From Anarhynchus alexandrinus (taxonomy: Eukaryota > Chordata > Aves > Charadriiformes > Charadriidae): DNA of 64,000 nt. Position numbers and translations under genes: made by a program. A model generated the notes under the pieces. It worked only from the letters and a program-made list of their open reading frames with translations, was not told where the DNA came from and did no database searches. The stretch is from NCBI GenBank assembly GCA_008711295.1, contig VUYV01000036.1, positions 3,497,339 through 3,561,338 of the forward strand, read 5' to 3'. The number at the start of each line of letters is the position of its first letter. Position 1 is the stretch's first letter. Shown in pieces: positions 16,418 to 28,000 of this stretch.

Positions 16418-19400
16418 CTATTCAGAAAACTCTGCTGAAATCTGTCTTTGGGAAGCTGCTTTCTCTGAGTACATTTTTCTTGGTAAATACTTGCCAGTCT
16501 GAGGTAATGCTTTTAGCTTTTCCATCTTCTGGTGATTGCTTTTCACAAATCTTAGCAGGTTAACAATAGCAGCTGGTGTAATTCCAGGGATGCGGCTGAC
16601 TGCACCAATCTGCGTGTGGAAACAGAACAAGTAAACCAAGAATAAACCTACACACTGGAGCTAGTGAGACATGAGGTCAAAACTTCTGGGTGTTCCTTTC
16701 CCTGATTCTCCTCACCCCCCACGTCCCTCGGGAAGACACAGAAGGGTTTTCATTGCAGCCTAACCTTGCTGTGGCCCAATGTCTTACCGTCTGGGGACGG
16801 TTAGAGTCCAGTTTCTCCCGCACCTCTGTGGAGAGCGACGCATCAATGGCAAAGTAATCTAGGTCCTCCGGCAGTCGGAGGGCTTCATCGCGACGCACTT
16901 CTTCTATTTCCTGCTGTTGATTGACCACACACCACTCATAAGCAGCTGTGATGGAAGATGAGGGAAACAAGACCAGATATAGATGTTCATGTGAGACAGG
17001 TCACTTGCAGGAATTCTCAGAAGAAGAATGAGCAATTCCACTGAGATGGTCAAAAGCTCCTGAAGAAGTTTCCAGCCTCACAGACAAAAGAGCCTAATTC
17101 ACATCACTACTTTGGAAGAAGTCATACTCTTTGATTTGTTACAGGAATTAAGATATATGGGTTGGCTTTTCCTCTCATCCCAAGAAAGGATGCTCTATTG
17201 ACAGACCAGTGAGGAGGAAAAGCCCAGGAGAGAACATGAATAATAGATCTCACCCCACAAAGCACAATACAGGTGCTCGCATAGGGCTGTGGCCTATGAT
17301 AAAAAGAGTGTGCTCTGATAAGAGTGTTTAATTTCATTAAGCAGCAATGTGAAACACACTGGGAGGAACAGATTGGCTCTCCCCTTACTGAACAACACGT
17401 ACGCAGATCCCACTAAGAGATCGTAACTCTTGTACTCTACCTTCTATTTTCAATCTCTCTGCCAGTTCCCTCCATTGAGCAAGCTTTCCCAGAGGCTCTG
17501 GGACAGCCCTTGCCAAAACCTCCATGTTGGCCTCCGAATATTGAAGGATGTCAAAGGCACTGTGGAGAACAAGAGTTAAGTTTTTATGGTAGGAAGGAGT
17601 CCCTTGCATAAGGCAGATTTACATCTGTTCCCAGCTCAAACTCGTAAAGATCTCAGCATAAGCCAGAACAACTGCAGAGCCAAGCTCACCCCTCTACTAT
17701 CTCCTCTCAGTACACAGAAGAGCAGTTCAGCTCTCGAAGCGGGGCTCTTTATGAACAGCCAGATAGCAAGGACGAGGTAAGGGCATCAAGGGGAATCTTT
17801 CACACAGGCTGAGTCAGCAAGGTTTTAGTCACCAATTTAAAACAACAGAAAAGATTAAGGTGAGATAAAGGATGGGTAAGGGAAGCAAGGGCCCTTGTGT
17901 ACAAGAAGAGCTAACATCTGACACTAGCTTAAATTGATCGCTGCTTTATCAAGCTTTCAGCAAAGCAGCAACCCACTGCAAAACTGTCACCACATGGTGT
18001 CACTCTCGATAAGGACAGCAAGAACTGACCAGGCCAGTGGAGTACCCCCTTGATTTGGGAGCCAATGTCAGCATCAGGACACGTGGCATAGTAAACACAC
18101 CAACGTCACACACATTCTACAGGCATACAGGTATCTATCCCCTGAAGGTGATACACGTGGAATCTTGGAGTACTGATGGCTTCAGGAAGGATGGACAAAT
18201 GCTGTGAAACCACTAGCCAGATGTGCTAAAGCAAGCGTAGGTGAGACCAGAAAGCTTTAGTTGTAACCTTTACCTGACAGGCGACCTTCGACTGCTACTG
18301 ATGGGAACTTCTGGTATTAACTGGGACCATTTGGATATGCTGAACTGAAGGGATTTTAGTGTTGCAATTCCATCCTCTAGAGCAGCTCTTATCTTAACTG
18401 CTTGTTCATATCGCTGCTGTGACACACACCCAGCTTCCTCAAAACCTGCAGAGACAGATGGCGTGTGAGACAAAGGTCTCACAAAAAGGCTGCTCACTGC
18501 AAAAGCCACCAGAAGAAAATACCTCTGTGGGTCAGCCTGGCATCGGCATTGTCAGGCCGGAGGGACATGCGGAACTCCACGCGGCTGGTGAACATCCGGT
18601 ACGGCTCGCTGGTGCCCAGAGTGGTAAGGTCATCGATCAGGACACCAACGTAGCCTTCGGTGCGACTGACAATGAAAGGGGGCTTGCCTTGAACCCGTAG
18701 GCAAGCGTTGATCCCAGCAATCACACCCTGGGCAGACAGAAAACAACACAATAAACACTTATCAGTGTCTTCATGGCTGAAATATCAGCACATCTGCCTC
18801 CGAAGACTCATGTCAAACTGCACCCTGGAAAACGCAATAATCTGTGCTAGTAACCTAGGCAGTTTCTTTCTTGTGATACTGTGACTGTCTGAAGGGCTTC
18901 TTGGCCCCTGCTGACATGACTAGAGACAGTTCCCACATGTTTTCAATTATACCCATTGCAGTTTCCATGCTGAAACATTTGACAGTGCTTCCAAGTACTT
19001 TTCTTACTGCAATCTCAGTAACAGCAACTGTAGATACTAAAAGTAAGAATATCTGGGCAAGTCTGGAATTGGGGTGAGCAACAAAAGTTAAGAGTATCTC
19101 ATTCACACAGGAGGGCCTAGCAATCCTGCTTATCAAAGAGAAATGCCAAGGCAATATCCCTTTCTGAGCGCTCAGCATAGACAATCAGATGCACCCACCT
19201 GAGCTGCAGCTTCTTCATAGCCTGTAGTGCCATTTACCTGGCCTGCAAAGAAGAGGCGCTGAACAAGACGAGACTCAAGAGAAGCAGTCAGTTGACGGGG
19301 ATCTAAAAAATCATATTGCACCCCGTAGCCTATGACAAAAAAAAAAAAAAGAAGAGATATCTTACAGGAGGGATTTTGAAGGTTCCTATTTATCAGCAAA

Positions 19401-22400
19401 GGCCATCAGTGGGGCAGAATGACTCAGGTTATCAACTTTTATCTACAATTTAAAAACAACCAAGGAAAAATCCCTGCATCCAAGAATTAATTTTGTTTCA
19501 TATTTCCTTTGTTTTGCTATGTTCTAAACAAAATCTGTTTTTTATTAGCTGGTAACCAATCTGACAAATAGACTTAAAACTATTCACCCCCCTCACCTGG
19601 CTGTAACATCTTAGCTTTTTCCAAGCCTGGGACGGATTTGATCACCTGCTCCTGGAGCTCAGGTGGCAGCGTCATCGACATGCCTTGGGGATAAATGACA
19701 TTGGATTCCAAGCCTTCGGGCTCTAGCCACACCTGATGTTCTCGGTTTGGGAAGCGCAGAACCTTTGATTCAAGAGAGGGACAGTACCTGCAACAGTAAA
19801 TAGCCATGAGCACCACCTGATGTGGAGAAAAGGTAACTTTCCAGAAGCAAAGCAGGGGAGACCCACAGTTTTAGACAGATTGTCAGCTCGTGCCATTGAG
19901 AGCCCTGCATGATGCCACGTACTTACCGTGGGCCCCTTGTTGTCTCCCTTATATGGTTGTTCAGGTGGAGGTTATCATGGATAATTTGCTGGGCTTTCGG
20001 GGTAGTGTGGGTCAAGTAACATGACAGCTGATCTTCTGGCTGAAAGACGTCAAAGCTCACTTTAAGTTAATCCAGTCACAACACTGTACTCTTACTGAAC
20101 AGCTCTGAGGATCTCCAAGGGCTTTTCCATGACAGCTGGCTCTCCTAGAGAGATGGGCAGTGCTGTCATACCCACTGTAGAGGCAGAACACGAGCAGAGA
20201 GCTTGAACAACATGCCCAAAAGCAGACCCAGAACAGAACAGAACTTGGGAGTCCAGAATTCAAGTTCTATTCTATACACTGAAGCAACACATTATATCAC
20301 AGCATTCAAATTAATCACAGGAATTCAAAGCTCTGAAGTCAGAGGAGTAAGTATTGACCCTACAGTTAACAGCCAATTAAAGAGTTCAGTGAAGAAAAAA
20401 AAAGAAATCTCTCAAAACCCTGCAATTAACATGAAAAATTCAAGGTTTGGAAAAAGCCCACCATTTAAAGTATTTCACTGATTTTTCTGAAAAAGTCAAT
20501 AGAGTCACATTCAAAGCACTGTTGCACCCCAACTCCTTAAAACCTTTCCTACACATACCAAGGACTTCCAAGTGATACCACTTGTGCTCCGACTCTGACT
20601 ATAATAGGTTATTGCAATTCCTATATGCTCTGGGGCAAATGAACTCCTGATACTTAATTCTGTGCTGTTTAACTACATTATATAAGAACGCCATCCATTT
20701 TCCAAGATTTTCTTCAGAAATTTGAGTTTCTTCTGCTTTTAAGTTACTGTTAACATGCCATCTCTGAGCCCTGTGGAAAACTACATCCTTTGTCTTTCCT
20801 AATCAACACTACTAATGATCTCTAATTTCAACATTTTAATCTTATTCTAGAGCTGGGGTAACAAACAGCACAAATTTCCACAAAACAGGTCTAATACTGG
20901 AAGTATTTTGTAAACCACGCATGTAACCAGCACATGATGACTACTACTAACAATATCATATTTCATGCAATTCTGACTCTAAAAGCAAAGAAAGTTTGGT
21001 TCTAAAGTTGAGAAGTGAGAGGAAAAAGGTACTTGCTTTCAGAACAAGACAAGCAATTTCTCTCTTTGCACTGAGAGTCCTCAGAAACATAAGGGAGAGA
21101 GGTTAAAAGAGGTCCTCTCTCATTCGCTTAGCGGCCAGCCCAGCCTAAACCACAACAAGTATGAATACAGCCCAGCTCCCTTTCCCAGCTGTCAACTTCC
21201 TGGCTGATTCTGAGCATGACATTCCCCAAACTGCTCCCCACCTGGCTCTATGTGCAATTTGACATGTGCTCTCCCACCTTGATCCACACAGACTCGCTGA
21301 GGAAGCTGAATGGCACCGGAGGATTGTCAGCTGCACGTTCCTCCAGACCACTGAAGTCAATCGTATCTTTGGCAAGCCGGGGTGGCGTCCCAGTCTTCAG
21401 CCTGCCCACAGCAAATCCCAGTTTCTCCAGAGTCTGAGCCAGCCCGATGGCTGGCTGGTCCCCCAGCCGCCCAGCTGGGTGCATCTCCAGTCCGATGAGG
21501 ACCATACCCCTCAGAAATGTACCGGTGGTCAGGATAACGCTCCCTGCATGTACTGTGCTCCCATCCCCTGAAAGAGCAAATTTTCAGAGATGCACTTTAT
21601 TGTAGTATCAACAAAGCCCTGGGTATTCTGGTGCTTCTGTCTAAAACTAGACTAACAGTGTTCACTGATTATCCACCTTTTATTATTTAACAAAATCAGC
21701 ATTTCAATAATAAAAGCATTAATAGTAGTAACTGCAATAAGCAGCATGTAGGTATTCCTATATTTTTCTTATTCCTAAGTATGTTACTCCTAACACCAAA
21801 AACCCGCTCCTGGGTAAAATTCCTATCCATGCCTTTATTTCGGAAAGCTTGTTTACTAGAACAGCAAGAGGTAATAAAGCATGAGTCTGCTAGTAACAGG
21901 ACACCACTGCCCTGTAACGAACTTTGTTGGCAGCATATGCCGTTTACCAAATAAAATCTCAAAACACCGCATGGAACTCAGTATCACTTGCCTGAAGAAA
22001 ATTAGACTTAGGTACCCTCCCAATATCCTATCAATCCAGGTATGTTTTCCCATTGTATTACAGATATTAACCTAGTTTAGTTCACATTCGGTCTAAACCA
22101 CCCCTATTGGCTAATTCAACTTTCTCACTGATGAATCAGAAACATTTATCCTGTAGGCTGCTCTTAGTATAGAGGAGCTGAAGGTGCTTACAGAATTACC
22201 AGCACGTACCCAGAACGACTCCCGTGACCTGGCATTTCCCAGGATGGTCTGGTTCTGGCTCTGCCAAGAGAAGATCCTCCACAGATGCCTCACAAACTGT
22301 CAACAGTGGTGTGTTAAGGATTTCTCTCTGTCATGAAAGGAGTTACTGCAAAGATCTAGGGAGTTATGAGACACATGGGCAGCCCCAAACCCCGCTGATT

Positions 22401-23875
22401 TCCAAAATATCTATCACCCTTTTCCCTCTTCCATTCTTACCAGGTCACCTGGCAGACACTCAGTCGCTGGTACAATCCTGATCTACCAAGTAGAACTTTT
22501 CATTCATGAGTTTAAGCTCAAAAGAAACTATTTGGCATGAAGCCCGATGTGCATATAAAATGCTAGAGAATTTTTTAAAGTATGCTGAGCTCAAACAACT
22601 TACGCTGCATTACAGTACCAAACAGAAGGGTACTGAGGTTTGTGTGGCCAGCAGGTCGAGGGAAGTCATCCTCCCCTTCTACTCTGCCCTGATGAGGCCA
22701 CATCTGGAGTACTGTGTCCAGTTCCGGGCTCCCTGGTTCAAGAAAGACAGGGATCTGCTGGAGAGGGTCCAGCAAAAGGCTACAAAGATGATTAGGGGAC
22801 TGGAGCATCTTTCTTATGAGGAAAGGCTGAGGGACTTGGGTCTTTTTAGCCTGGAGAAGACTGAGGGGGGATCTTATTAATGCTTATAAATATGCAAAGG
22901 GAGGGTGCCAGGGGGATGGGAACAGTCTTTTTTTCAGTGGTGCCCAGTGACATAACAAGAGGTAATGGGCACAAACTTGAATATAGGAAGTTCTATCTTA
23001 ACATGAGGAGGAACTCCTTTATGTTGAGGGGGGCAGAGCACTGGAACAGGCTGCCCAGAGAGGTTGTGGAGTCTCCCACTCTGGAGACATTCAAAACCCG
23101 GGATGCTGTCCTATGCAACCCGCTGTATGATCCTCTGATGATCTCCAGAGGTCCCTTCCAACCCTGATCATACCGTGACTGATTCTGTGATGTGTGATAG
23201 AAAAATATCAAAACCCAAAACAACGCCCTCTGCAGTTTATCCTAATACTTCCGATGTGAGTAACTCATCCTAATACCCCAGACCCCAAACACATACAGAG
23301 AAAAAATGGAAACAGAGGCATGGGAAGCGGGGCGCTCCCCCCCACCCCCGGCTCTCACCTGCATGTTCTCCTTGTAGCGGCGCCGGTCGATCTGGGCGCG
23401 GAGGCCCCACACGGCGGGGCCCTTACAGCGGTTCAGCACTTTGTAGTGAACGCCGGAGCGGTCGCAGACCCGCCCGCACAGCCCGTCCAGGGCGTCCACC
23501 TCCCTCATGAGATGCCCCTTCCCGATGCCGCCGAAGGAGGGGTTGCAGGACATCTCCCCTGCGGAAGGGACACACGGACACCCCTCACCACCACCGCTCC
23601 CCCACCCCGCCGCCATCACCCGCGGCCCCGACCGACCGACCCGGCCCCCCCGCGGCAGTACCGATGGTGCCGATCTTGTGCGTGAACAGCAGCGTGCGGG
23701 CCCCGCCGCGAGCGGCCGCCGCCGCCGCCTCCGTCCCCGCATGGCCCCCACCGATCACCACCACCTCGTAGCGCGGTGCCGCCGCCGCCGCCCCGGCCTG
23801 GCTGCCCGCCCGGCGGTGCTCGGGTCGCGGCGCCGGGGTTAGCGCCAGGCGGCGCCAGCTCCTGCGCAGCAACAT
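16418..23875 (-). CDS. MTO1: MTO1, mitochondrial tRNA 5-taurinomethyluridine biosynthesis subunit (MnmG/GidA homologue), complete, 12 exons, 700 aa
   Basis: FAD enzyme that works with the GTPase GTPBP3 to make 5-taurinomethyluridine at wobble U34 of mitochondrial tRNAs. Exons in transcript order: 23875-23662, 23558-23359, 22327-22210, 21567-21278, 20039-19927, 19787-19597, 19329-19199, 18727-18523, 18445-18274, 17559-17441, 16945-16788, 16609-16418. They sum to 2103 nt and all phases close. Visible are an Arg-rich mitochondrial presequence (about 1-35), the dinucleotide-binding GGGHAG (42-47), the GidA signature 1 [11 protein letters not shown] (310-320) and signature 2 starting [12 protein letters not shown] (404 on). 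The length is close to human MTO1 (about 692-717). The ATG context is 'gccgccATG', the first in-frame ATG. All introns are GT-AG. Confidence 0.97.
22648..23192 (+). mobile_element. CR1 LINE fragment in MTO1 intron 2, antisense to MTO1
   Basis: The plus strand encodes the CR1 ORF2 end: a stretch beginning [11 protein letters not shown], then [20 protein letters not shown], then [20 protein letters not shown], with a frame break near 22880. It ends in 'cagaggtcccttccaaccct', then 'gattctgtgat'. The 5' end is truncated at about 22648. The tail differs from the 7.8-kb copy, so it is another CR1 subfamily. Confidence 0.88.
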
Positions 23876-24454
23876 GGCGGCAGCGGGCAGCGGCCTGCGG
23901 GCGGAACGGGAAACGAGGGGGGGGCGGGCACACCGTCGCGCTCGGGCTGCCCGGGGGCGGGAGGGGCGGAGCGGAGCCAGCGCCTCCGGAGGGGCGGCCG
24001 CTGCGTGAGGGGCAGCCCCGGCGGGCGGTGCCTGCCGACGCGGGGGAGGAGGCCCGGCCCGCCCCGCCGCTGTGGCGGCAGCGAGCGGCTGGTGAGGCTG
24101 AGCCGCCTCGGTGCTCGCGTCCCCCCTCTCCCCGCCGGTAGGTGGGGCCGCCCGAGAGCGGGAAAACGCTGCCAAGCGATTGGAGGGAGGCGCTGGCGGC
24201 CGCGCCCAGGGATTGCCCGGCCCGGCCCCGGTCCGGCTCGGCTCAGCTTGGCCCGACCGCCGCTGTCGGAGCTTTTCCGAGCCCGGGCAGCGCGGGCGAG
24301 CGCGGGCGGACCGGTCCCCCGCCCGGCGGGGGTTTCGTTTCCTCGGCGGAGGCGCGCTGCCTGGAAGAGGAACTCGCCTGAGGCGAGAGGCGGGAAACCC
24401 CTTCCCGCGGGGCCGCGCTCGCCGCCCGGCGGGTGCGGAGAGGGAGCGGCGGCC
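23876..24454. promoter_or_regulatory. Bidirectional CpG-island promoter between MTO1 (-) and CGAS (+)
   Basis: Only 579 bp separate the two start codons (MTO1 ATG at 23875-23873, CGAS ATG at 24455-24457). The whole interval is extremely GC- and CpG-rich, has GC boxes ('gggggcgggaggggcgg' at about 23953), no TATA box, a CCAAT box on the MTO1 sense strand (plus 'attgg' at 24179-24183), an E2F-like 'ggcgggaaa' at 24389-24397 and an Ets-IRF-type motif at 24331-24344. The 5' UTRs of both genes must lie here. That the promoter is truly shared is inference from distance and base composition. Confidence 0.8.
24331..24344 (-). promoter_or_regulatory. Ets-IRF composite / ISRE-like motif upstream of CGAS
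   Basis: The plus strand reads 'ggtttcgtttcctc'; its complement 'gaggaaacgaaacc' contains GGAA-AC-GAAA, the exact spacing of the Ets-IRF composite element (GGAANNGAAA). Two GAAA half sites are one base closer than in a consensus ISRE. It lies 111-124 bp before the CGAS ATG. A second GAAACGAG half-site is at 23910-23917. CGAS is known to be interferon-inducible in mammals through ISREs, so the site is plausible but untested. Confidence 0.5.
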
Positions 24455-25021
24455 ATGGACGGCGCCGGCGGCAGAGGGGAGCGGGGCAGGCGGGGAGGGC
24501 GATCCGCAGCCCCGCGGGGCCGGGGCGCGGCGAGGGGCGCAGTCCGCAGCTCCTCACGGGGCGGCGGAGGAGGCAGCGCAGGCGGCAGCCAGGGGGGCGC
24601 CGCCACCACCACCGCCACCACCACCACCACCACTCTCCGGGAGCCCCGGAGGGACGGATCCACCGCCCGGCGCGGCCGCCCGGCGCGGCGAGCCTCTGCC
24701 GTCAGGATCCTGCCGGCGGCGGGGCTGGCAGCGGTCGGCGGAAAGGCTCCCCCGGCTCCTCGCAGCGCGGCACCGGCCGCCAGAGCCCCCGCGGGGCGGA
24801 GGCGAGCGGCGGTGCCGGACGGGTCGGTCGCCGCCCCCGCGGGCGCCTTGCGGCTGCGGGAGGTGCTGTCGAGGCTGAGCTTGGCGCGGCAGGACGTGTC
24901 GGAGGCGTCGGGGTTGGTGAACCAGGTCGTGTCGCAGCTGATCCAGGCCGTCCGCAGCAGGGACGGCAGCTTCAGCTCCATGGAGCGGCTGGGGGCCGGC
25001 AGCTACTACGAGCACGTCAAG
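24455..25021 (+). CDS. CGAS: CGAS exon 1: basic disordered tail, spine helix and GS loop
   Basis: Encodes residues 1-189. About the first 125 residues are low complexity and rich in Arg, Gly, Ala and Pro, fitting the DNA-binding, phase-separating tail of cGAS, which is poorly conserved between species. The exon ends exactly after EHVK with donor 'AAG|gtgggt', the same boundary as in mammals. By ungapped alignment of the spine helix, N156 and Q164 occupy the positions of human K187 and L195. Confidence 0.93.
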
Positions 25022-28000
25022 GTGGGTGAGGGGATGTCGCCCTCCCGGCGCCGGCAGCGCCTCGGCCGCCGGGGCGGGGGGTTGGGGGGTGTCCGACGGG
25101 CAGGGGACGCTCCCCCGGTGTCGGTCTTCGGTCTTCGGGCGGCGTCGGCGGAGCCCCGGGGCTCGGCGGGCGGTTGGCGGGCAGAAGCCGGCTTCCCGCC
25201 ACTCGGGAACCGCTGACAGCTGGGCCTTGCCGAGGAGTAGAGACTTCAAGGATTACTACGTTAGTTAACAAGAGTTAATTACGAAATAGCTCACTTACGG
25301 AAAGATGAACCTACGCGCCTTTAGTAAGAGTCATTGCCTGAACGGCCCCCCCCCCCCCCNNNNNNNNNNNNNNNNNNCTTTTTTTTTTTTTAAACCAGGT
25401 TTAGGCATAGCCATGCATTTTATCCTTTTTTTCCTCACAGCCAATTCCCATGTGCAAAAGGGATGATTAAGATCAGCACTTTATGCATTACTCGGAACAG
25501 CTCCGGAATCTTAAAACTCCCTTAAAAATTAATAAGTTGGGAAGCTGGGAAATGAGCAGCTATCGGTAAATTGCTCTTCTCCACTCAAATGCACAGCAAT
25601 CTTGTAATACAAATCCACAGAAATAAGCTCATATTTCACTCCAGACATGAGAAGTCCAGAGAAGGGCAACAAAGCTGGTGAGGGGTCTGGAGCACAAGTC
25701 TTATGAGGAGCTGCTGAGGGAACTGGTGTTGTTTAGCCTGGAGAAAAGGAGGCTGAGGGGAGACCTTATAGCTCTCTACAACTGCCTGAAAGGATGTTGT
25801 AGACAGGTGGGGGTCGGTCTCTTCTCCCAGGTAACAAGGGATAGGACAAGAGGAAATGCCCTCCAGTTGTGTCAGGGGAGGTTTAGATTGGATATTAGGA
25901 AAAATTTCTTCACAGAAAGGGTTATCAAACATCGGAGGCTGCCCAGGGAAGCGGTGGAGTTGCCATCCCTGGAGGTATTGAAAGACGGGTAGATGTGGTG
26001 CTGAGGGACATAGTTTAGTGGTAACTTGGCAGTGCTAGGTTAACAGTTGGATTTTATGATCTTGAGGGTCTCTTCCAACTAAAACAATCCTGTGATTTCA
26101 AGTACACCAAGGCAGTTGTAGATAAAACCTCAACAGGTATAAAAGCCTAAAGGGAATAAAACCCAAGTTGCAAATTGACTATTGTATTTGCACACTTTGC
26201 AGATAACTGAACCAAATGAGTTCGACATCATGCTTGTAATGCCTGTTGCAAGACTTCAGCTGGATGAATGTGATGACACTGGAGCTTATTATTATCTAAC
26301 ATTCAAAAGAAATCCAAAAGAAAAGTACTTGTTGAAGTTTTTAGATGAAGATGGAAAATTATCAGCCTTTAAAATGCTTCAAGCACTAAGAGAAATTATT
26401 AAACAAGAAGTAAAAACCATTACAAGTAAGTACTGAGCAAACAAGTTAGGAGTGCTAAAAATCCAATTACATTGCACATATGCATTGCCCTGTTGTTAAT
26501 AAAATGTGATTTTTCCCCCCCCAGGCCAACCTGTCTCTTCGTGGCAATGTAGCTCTAACTGTAACCTCTCTTGTTTCCGGTATCTTGTGTTTGCTCTTGT
26601 GCTAAGAATCACTGCAAATACATCAGGGCTAATCATATTATGCAATTAACCCATTGCTCTGCTATGAAATCCTTTCTATATGAAAATAACTAATATTAAG
26701 AGTTCTGTCACATGCTTGGTACTTCCTGCATGACCTACATATTTTCAATCTATCTGCCACACACAAAGAGCCATTTGCTGAACTGGTAGCAAAAGGAAGA
26801 GCTTTTATACATTACCTAATATTTTGTATTGATCTTTTTCTGTATCCCCTTTTAGGGCGCTCTCTTTTCTCCAAAGCCTTCAGAACCATTGTGGCCAGAT
26901 CTCTTCAGTCTCAGTGTTTTCAATAGTGAAGCAGTTCACTGGAAAGCACTACTGTATTTCTGATTCTGTAGACATAGTAAATCAAACAAACACAGTGGTT
27001 CAAGAAGAGTGTTCCCTATTTAGTAAAACTTCTCAACAGGCCTTCTTAATGTTTTATTTAAAATCCATATCCTGTAGGATAAAGAGCCAGTGACTGAGCC
27101 CAGGTATTTCTTTTGATTATAAATTCCTCAAGTAAAAACCTTAACGTTCTTCAAAAAAGAAAAGTTTTTTCTAATAGCACGCTCTCTATATATCTATAAA
27201 GATCAATTTCTTCTTTGTTCCTAGACGTGGAAGTAACTGTGAAAAGGAAAAAGGCTGGAAGCCCTGCAATAACTCTTCAGATCAAAAATCCTCCAGCAGA
27301 AATATCAGTGGACATCATCTTGACTTTGGAAGTTCAGCAGAGCTGGCCACCCAGCACACAGGATGGTCTCAAAATTGAACAGTGGCTGGGAAGAAAAGTC
27401 AGGGGAGAGTTCAGAAATAAATCACTTTACTTAGTAGCCAAACAAAACAAAAAAGAAAAGGTTCTAAGAGGTACCTCAAATACAGACAATAAGCCTAAAT
27501 TATGAAATATCTTCTCTATAACTTGTCAGCGATCAAGTGCTATAAAAAGGGTATCCAGGTTCCGTTCAGTATCCTGCCTTTGCGGTATGGATCTTTATCT
27601 TATCCTGGATCTATCCAGATCAAAGACAATTGAAATCCCTGTTTAAAACATCAGATTTGTGACACCGCTTGTTCTGTACCAGCACCTAAAGACTAAACTG
27701 CACTGCCAGGCTGTATACTAACCACTTATAAAAGCATTATATTAAATCTGCTAAGTTAGATGCATGGATATGAACCTTTCCTCTGCTAGCGGGGTACTTA
27801 ACAGCAACATCCACTCCTTTGCTTTGTAAGGAAAAAAAAAGAGATTTCTAAGAAGGCAGGGAATGTCCCTGTAAGTGGGACTGTACACACAAGTTACACA
27901 CTTCTGCAGGAAGTAAACTGTGAGTGAGATACGTTGTTTCTCATTGAACTCTAGTATGGCTACAACGTTTTATTTCTTTTTCTCCAGACCTCTGGCACAC

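Noticed and set aside
24005..24454. Open frame of 150 codons continuous with the start of CGAS
   Set aside because: It begins with GTG, not ATG, and contains no in-frame ATG before 24455. The openness is explained by extreme GC content, and ATG 24455 has a strong initiation context.
24433..25249. Several long open frames on both strands across the MTO1/CGAS CpG island
   Set aside because: They are GC-driven shadow frames. Only the CGAS exon 1 and MTO1 exon 1 frames match known proteins and end at valid donors.
25360..25377. Possible biological boundary at the N run
   Set aside because: The N run sits between C and T homopolymers and is a sequencing/assembly gap.
27461..27471. Alternative CGAS exon 3 donor 'AAAAG|gttcta'
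   Set aside because: It breaks phase with exon 4. The donor at 27471 ('gtacct') keeps the frame into [10 protein letters not shown].
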